Of a DNA stretch of 8,734 nucleotides, positions 6,071 to 8,734 are shown one piece after another. A program made the position numbers and the translations under genes. The notes under the pieces were generated by a model, which worked only from the letters and a program-made list of their open reading frames with translations, searched no databases and was not told where the DNA came from. The DNA comes from an uncultured Muribaculum sp. (GTDB taxonomy: Bacteria; Bacteroidota; Bacteroidia; Bacteroidales; Muribaculaceae), in contig CAJUTE010000073.1 of NCBI GenBank assembly GCA_910589555.1, forward strand, positions 487 to 9,220, in the 5' to 3' direction. The number at the start of each line of letters is the position of its first letter. The first letter of the stretch is position 1.

Positions 6071-6112
6071 AGACTCAGAAAATAAGTTCAGCTTTATTTT
6101 TGAGTCTTTTTT
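6071..6112 (+). terminator. Intrinsic terminator of the ars operon
   Basis: The left arm AGACTCAGAAAATAA (6071-6085) pairs with TTATTTTTGAGTCT (6094-6107): 14 base pairs with one bulged G and an 8-nt loop. Six T follow at 6107-6112. It lies 62 bp after the last ars stop and 42 bp before the rteB-like ATG, so it separates the cargo operon from the regulator gene. Confidence 0.8.
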
Positions 6113-6154
6113 GTTCTGACAACCCCTTATTATACAACATATTTTAAATAATCA

Positions 6155-7423
6155 ATGAAAAAGATTCTCATTGTAGATGCGTCCGCATCAGACGGGAGAA
6201 TTATGACCGGCTTGTTGGCACGAGCCGATTATGATCCTGTCGTTGCAGAGAGTGTCGAGGCCGGAAAAGTTGAGGCTGCTAAGCTGCCTCCCGGCGCGGT
6301 TATCGTCACGGCAATGCGTTTGCCCGATGGTACCGCAAGAGAGTTAATCAACTGGTTAAAGACGGAAAACTACGGTTTCCCGGTCTTAGCCATAGTAGAA
6401 AATCTGAACAATACTGATGTTCTGAGTGTCATGCGTGACGGCGGTGCAGTGGATGTTATCCAGCGTCCGGCAATCGACAAGCAACTTGTTGAAACCGTTG
6501 CTCAGTATGTCAAATCGGAGAACAAAACATTTTCCATCGGCAAACATCTGATACCTCGACAAAGTGATGAATGGCGAGAGATTGAGCGAAGGATCCAAAC
6601 GATAGTAAAGTCAAACGCCAATGTTATCGTATTCGGTGCAAGCGGTACAGGTAAGGAGCAGGTTGCACTTGAGATCTACCGTCAGAGTCCCCGCTCACAA
6701 AAGCCTCATATCGTTGTTGATGCAGGAGGAGCGGGGGTGATAGGCAAGCACGACCCCTCATCGGAAAGGAGCGAAACCTACAACCGTATTAAAAGCTACT
6801 TTGAGAATGCCGACGGTGGCACAATCATCGTTAAAAACCTCCACCTGTTGAGCTTTGAAAAGCAGTCGGTGCTGTTGCACATCCTCGAAGAAGAACACCC
6901 GAATGTTCGCGTCATCTGCACCGCAGAGCCATATCTCCGCAGAATGATGGCAGAACAGTCCTTCCGTCCAAACCTGATGTATATACTCCGCGAGTTCGAG
7001 ATTGTTATCCCATCACTCCGCGAAGTGACTGAGGATATTCCAGTGTTGGCAAACTTCTTTCTAAAGATGTATGCAAGTCACAGAAACGAGCCGCGCAAAA
7101 GACTTGACGCTTCGGCAGTCAAAGCCTTGAAACAGCATCTGTGGGTTGGCAATGTCCGAGAGTTGAAGAACGTAATTCTTCAGGCCGCCTTTGGAACAAA
7201 GGGCGAAGTGATAACATCATCAGGACTTACGTTCAATGTATCTGATCCCGAAGACTACGAGGACATTCATCTGAAAAATCCAGCTGGCGAAAAGCGACGT
7301 ATAACCGATGCCTTGAACCGTACAGATTGGAATAAGACGCAAGCAGCCAAGCTGTTGAAGATAAGTCGTCCGACGCTCGACTACAAAATAAAGCAGTTCG
7401 GCATCCGCAAAAACGAAGTGTGA
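6155..7423 (+). CDS. RteB-like NtrC-family regulator with degenerate receiver and AAA+ domains
   Basis: A 422-residue protein with NtrC layout: receiver (1-118), AAA+ sigma-54 interaction domain (about 130-355) and Fis-type helix-turn-helix (about 380-419). The DNA-binding helix (TQAAKLLKISRPTLDYKI) looks intact. The receiver is not canonical: the phosphoacceptor Asp is Ala53 (VTAMRLP), the acidic pair is reduced to D8, the conserved Thr is V81 and the conserved Lys is R104. In the AAA+ domain Walker A is intact (GASGTGKE, K167), but the GAFTGA sigma-54 loop is absent, the Walker B Asp-Glu is K227-N228, and the second arginine of FRxDLxxRL is I277. It probably binds DNA without phosphorylation and may bind but not hydrolyse ATP. 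Position before an rteC-like gene parallels rteB of CTnDOT. No partner kinase is in the window. Confidence 0.85.
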   Translation: MKKILIVDASASDGRIMTGLLARADYDPVVAESVEAGKVEAAKLPPGAVIVTAMRLPDGTARELINWLKTENYGFPVLAIVENLNNTDVLSVMRDGGAVDVIQRPAIDKQLVETVAQYVKSENKTFSIGKHLIPRQSDEWREIERRIQTIVKSNANVIVFGASGTGKEQVALEIYRQSPRSQKPHIVVDAGGAGVIGKHDPSSERSETYNRIKSYFENADGGTIIVKNLHLLSFEKQSVLLHILEEEHPNVRVICTAEPYLRRMMAEQSFRPNLMYILREFEIVIPSLREVTEDIPVLANFFLKMYASHRNEPRKRLDASAVKALKQHLWVGNVRELKNVILQAAFGTKGEVITSSGLTFNVSDPEDYEDIHLKNPAGEKRRITDALNRTDWNKTQAAKLLKISRPTLDYKIKQFGIRKNEV

Positions 7424-7432
7424 ATAGCCGTT

Positions 7433-7466
7433 ATTTCGCCAAAATTTTGTAATTTTGTAGCGAAAT
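7433..7466 (+). promoter_or_regulatory. Promoter-like element with flanking inverted repeat, upstream of the candidate RNA
   Basis: TAATTTTG at 7450-7457 is identical to the arsR -7 box and fits TAnnTTTG. It is enclosed by a perfect 7-bp inverted repeat ATTTCGC (7433-7439) / GCGAAAT (7460-7466). No TTTG is found at the -33 position, so an activator may be needed or the promoter is weak. Transcription would begin near 7464-7466. Confidence 0.5.
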
Positions 7467-7720
7467 TAGAAATCGTGTACGCTTGAGAGGCGTCCCGACA
7501 ATGACATATAGGCGACTGGAGAGCTGGTCGCATCCTGATACAACATAACATAAGACCGCTTATAGCGAAGAATGGAAATCTGGAAAATTTACATTAGTCA
7601 AAGCTATAGGTTGATGCTTATGCTATGCGATTGCATAGCGTACATCTTCCTGTTTGACTAAAGCCATTCCAGAGGCTCCATTTACCGGGGGGATGTGCGC
7701 TTTTTTTGCGTGCTTTTTTT
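7465..7720 (+). ncRNA. Candidate structured non-coding RNA between the rteB- and rteC-like genes
   Basis: No convincing reading frame is present, but the sequence folds strongly. A hairpin at 7512-7531 has eight pairs (GCGACTGG/CTGGTCGC) with tetraloop AGAG, and a small one lies at 7557-7567. A nested rod then spans 7571-7682: AATGGA (7571-7576) with TCCATT (7677-7682); TCTGGA (7579-7584) with TCCAGA (7668-7673); TTAGTCAAA (7594-7602) with TTTGACTAA (7653-7661); AGG (7608-7610) with CCT; GATG (7613-7616) with CATC; and an apical TATGCTATGC (7619-7628) with GCATAGCGTA (7633-7642) closing the loop GATT. G-U pairs and opposed U-U mismatches are typical of RNA rather than DNA sites. A -7-like box precedes it and a U-rich terminator follows. 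No known family was recognised; the 5' end is estimated from the promoter. Confidence 0.6.
7695..7720 (+). terminator. U-rich terminator-like hairpin after the candidate RNA
   Basis: GTGCGC (7695-7700) and GCGTGC (7708-7713) pair with two G-U wobbles. The loop is seven T and the stem is followed by seven T (7714-7720). The 3' end of the candidate RNA would be here. The stem is short, so the preceding GGGGGG stretch or the larger rod may contribute. Confidence 0.55.
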
Positions 7721-7743
7721 ATGCCCATTTTTTGAAAGTAATC

Positions 7744-7862
7744 TTACAGGTTGTAAAGAGTTTTGTCAACCAATCATTTTAACCATCCTTAAATTCAATA
7801 CTATCATTCCTCCAAATTCTCCGAATAATCAATCATTTACAGATTAACATTTTATTCTGTAA
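7744..7862. promoter_or_regulatory. Repeat-rich control region upstream of the rteC-like gene
   Basis: Three copies of ATCATT lie at 7773, 7803 and 7832, spaced 30 and 29 bp, about three DNA turns apart; the outer two extend to CAATCATTT. Two inverted repeats share the half-site TTACAG: TTACAG..TTGTAA (7744-7756) and TTACAG (7837-7842) with CTGTAA (7857-7862). These are candidate binding sites for the RteB-like protein or another regulator. TTTG at 7867-7870 could be a -33 element, but no good -7 box follows, consistent with an activator-dependent promoter. Function is inferred. Confidence 0.4.
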
Positions 7863-7939
7863 TCCATTTGTAACAGGTGCGGGTTTATATCAGCGAAACA
7901 AAAACATTATGTATAACCCGTTAAATTTGACCCCGATAA

Positions 7940-8530
7940 ATGGATGTATTTTCACTTACCGAAACCGAATTCTTCCGCCTGCTGACGGAGGGCAACAACG
8001 AAAATCTGCACATTGCCTACAAAGATTTTGTGCTTCAGGTCAGCGAGATCTGCCACAACACTCAAGACATAACCTATGCAATATCGGCATTACTCTATGC
8101 CGAGGTGGAGATAGCCCATCTTCAGACAGAGGCTATGCGAAAAGAGGTCAGCCAGCACCTGACATCGTTCATCAGCAAGGCTCTCACATTTGTCCGCCGT
8201 ACTATCAGCCACATCAAGGAAATACCTGTAAAGACTGTGCCAATAGAAGATTCTATTGATGATATTGCCCTCAACTGGGAGGCTAACAAATCGGCACTTA
8301 TAGAGTTAGGATATGCTTTCAAGGTCGCCAACTGTTTCGGCTCCAATGTTACAGTCAAGGAGATAATCAACAAACTCGCCAAAGCGTTTCACGTTGAGAT
8401 ACCCGAAAACTACATCTACAAGAAATACAATGAAATGAAGGTAAGAAGCCGCAATAGCCGTACCTATTTCATTGACAGCCTTACCATGTCGTTAAACAGC
8501 TTCATGGCAAAGCAAGACGAGGAAGATTGA
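7940..8530 (+). CDS. RteC-like regulatory protein
   Basis: A 196-residue soluble protein. A TAA immediately before the ATG fixes the start. The N-terminal half (1-100) is helical. The C-terminal half (about 112-190) reads like the RteC winged-helix domain: a stretch NKSALIELGYAFKVANCFG, then VTVKEIINKLAKAFHVEIPENYIYKKY, then RSRNSRTYFIDSLTMSLNSFM. In RteC proteins this order (helix, short turn, KEI helix, then a basic segment ending in FxDxLxxSL) forms the DNA-binding domain. In CTnDOT, RteC is made under RteB control and activates the excision operon. Here it follows the RteB-like gene after the 516-bp region with the candidate RNA. It is slightly shorter than typical RteC proteins, which are about 215 residues from memory. 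Confidence 0.8.
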   Translation: MDVFSLTETEFFRLLTEGNNENLHIAYKDFVLQVSEICHNTQDITYAISALLYAEVEIAHLQTEAMRKEVSQHLTSFISKALTFVRRTISHIKEIPVKTVPIEDSIDDIALNWEANKSALIELGYAFKVANCFGSNVTVKEIINKLAKAFHVEIPENYIYKKYNEMKVRSRNSRTYFIDSLTMSLNSFMAKQDEED

Positions 8531-8574
8531 CTCGTCAGACCGATGTCCACCACTATATCCAATACTGATTTTTG

Positions 8575-8602
8575 ACCCGGAGAGGGTTGTTTATTCTTTT
8601 CA
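8575..8602 (+). terminator. Weak hairpin downstream of the rteC-like gene
   Basis: ACCC (8575-8578) and GGGT (8584-8587) form a four-pair stem with loop GGAGA, followed by T-rich sequence TGTTTATTCTTTT. It lies 44 bp after the stop codon. The stem is short, so termination is uncertain and may instead occur at 8627-8655. Confidence 0.3.
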
Positions 8603-8626
8603 TTTTCATAGTTTTTTAAGGGAAAT

Positions 8627-8664
8627 GCCCTGCCGTCCGCGAAGGATAGCAGGGCTTTGATTTT
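8627..8664. terminator. Bidirectional terminator-like hairpin between convergent genes
   Basis: GCCCTGCCGTCC (8627-8638) pairs with GGATAGCAGGGC (8644-8655) with one mismatch and one G-U pair, loop GCGAA. On the + strand TTTGATTTT follows. On the - strand the hairpin lies 16 bp past the stop of the partial gene at 8672-8734. It sits between two convergent genes and probably serves one or both. Confidence 0.65.
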
Positions 8665-8671
8665 ATACAGG

Positions 8672-8734
8672 TTACTTGTTGCGCAACAAGTGGCGCAGTC
8701 TGGGATCTGAGGCGATGCGCTCAATCTCGGATTT
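8672..8734 (-). CDS. C-terminal 20 codons of a gene on the - strand (truncated by the window)
   Basis: The - strand is open from 8734 to a TAA at 8672-8674 and encodes a charged, helical ending, KSEIERIASDPRLRHLLRNK. The strongly biased, protein-like composition and the hairpin just past the stop support a real gene end. Too little is visible to name the product. It is convergent with the rteC-like gene and may be a backbone gene of the element. Confidence 0.55.
   Translation of the reverse strand, partial: KSEIERIASDPRLRHLLRNK

Larger units (their letters stand above)
1..8734. mobile_element. Part of a CTnDOT-like Bacteroidales conjugative element carrying an arsenic-resistance cargo
   Basis: The window combines the 3' end of a long backbone protein gene, an RteB-like regulator and an RteC-like protein, an arrangement known from CTnDOT-family conjugative transposons of Bacteroidales. 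An arsenic block lies between the backbone gene and the rteB-like gene. The block looks more AT-rich than the flanking backbone gene, most clearly in 780-2000 compared with 1-780, which fits a later insertion. No attachment site, integrase, transposase or terminal repeat is visible, so the boundaries of the element and of the cargo are not defined here. Membership of the element is inferred from gene content, not from ends. Confidence 0.7.

Noticed and set aside
7465..7720. Reading the structured region as a riboswitch, a group II intron, a retron RNA or an origin of transfer.
   Set aside because: No recognisable aptamer core, intron domain V or reverse transcriptase gene is visible. An oriT would be expected next to a relaxase gene, which is not seen.
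7909..8259. An alternative reading frame overlapping the start of the rteC-like gene.
   Set aside because: The composition is unlike a protein and it overlaps a better supported RteC-like frame for most of its length.
8464..8724. A - strand open frame of 86 codons across the rteC end and the terminator.
   Set aside because: It passes through the hairpin at 8627-8655 and overlaps rteC. The other - strand frame, ending at 8672, gives a more protein-like C-terminus.
1..8734. CRISPR array, tRNA, rRNA or insertion sequence.
   Set aside because: No regularly spaced identical repeats, no tRNA cloverleaf or rRNA segment recognised, and no transposase frame or terminal inverted repeats on either strand.

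Overview
The window looks like an accessory (cargo) region of a Bacteroidales conjugative element of the CTnDOT type. Three things point there. It starts with the C-terminal part of a long coiled-coil protein that resembles the giant DNA methylase/helicase proteins of such elements. It ends with an RteB-like regulator followed by an RteC-like protein, the regulatory pair of CTnDOT-family elements. The best promoter, upstream of arsR, is TTTG - 20 bp - TAATTTTG, which fits the Bacteroidetes -33/-7 consensus (TTTG / TAnnTTTG). No transposase, integrase or element end is visible.

Layout: (1) 3-779, 3' end of the backbone gene. (2) 780-1000, an AT-rich spacer with a perfect 16-bp hairpin and a possible ArsR-type operator. 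(3) 1001-6008, an arsenic/organoarsenical cargo block, all on the + strand: a four-helix DUF4405 protein with two H-x13-H heme motifs, arsR, then a tight seven-gene operon (arsF lipoprotein, arsG permease, Cys-rich thioredoxin, DUF318/ArsP-type permease, LMW-phosphatase-type arsC, a 76-79-residue Cys-tailed membrane protein that starts like Acr3, and a second DUF318/ArsP-type permease). A strong terminator lies at 6071-6112. (4) 6155-7423, an RteB-like protein in which both the receiver and the sigma-54 AAA+ domain have lost key residues. (5) 7424-7939, a 516-bp gene-free region. It holds a promoter-like element, a highly structured candidate non-coding RNA of about 255 nt, a U-rich terminator-like hairpin, and repeats upstream of rteC. 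(6) 7940-8530, an rteC-like gene. (7) 8531-8734, terminator-like hairpins and the last 20 codons of a gene on the - strand.

How it may work together: ArsR probably represses up to three units, because the heptamer TTCGTAA occurs upstream of the DUF4405 gene, of arsR and of arsF. ArsC reduces arsenate; ArsF with the Cys-rich thioredoxin and ArsG fits the ArsEFG systems described for nitroaryl-arsenicals; the two DUF318 permeases would export trivalent arsenicals. No complete ArsB or Acr3 arsenite pump, and no ArsA or ArsD, is present in the window. The cargo sits next to the rteB-rteC-like genes, comparable to tetQ in CTnDOT. The least explained parts are the structured RNA between the rteB- and rteC-like genes, the doubly degenerate RteB-like protein, and the Acr3-like small protein.
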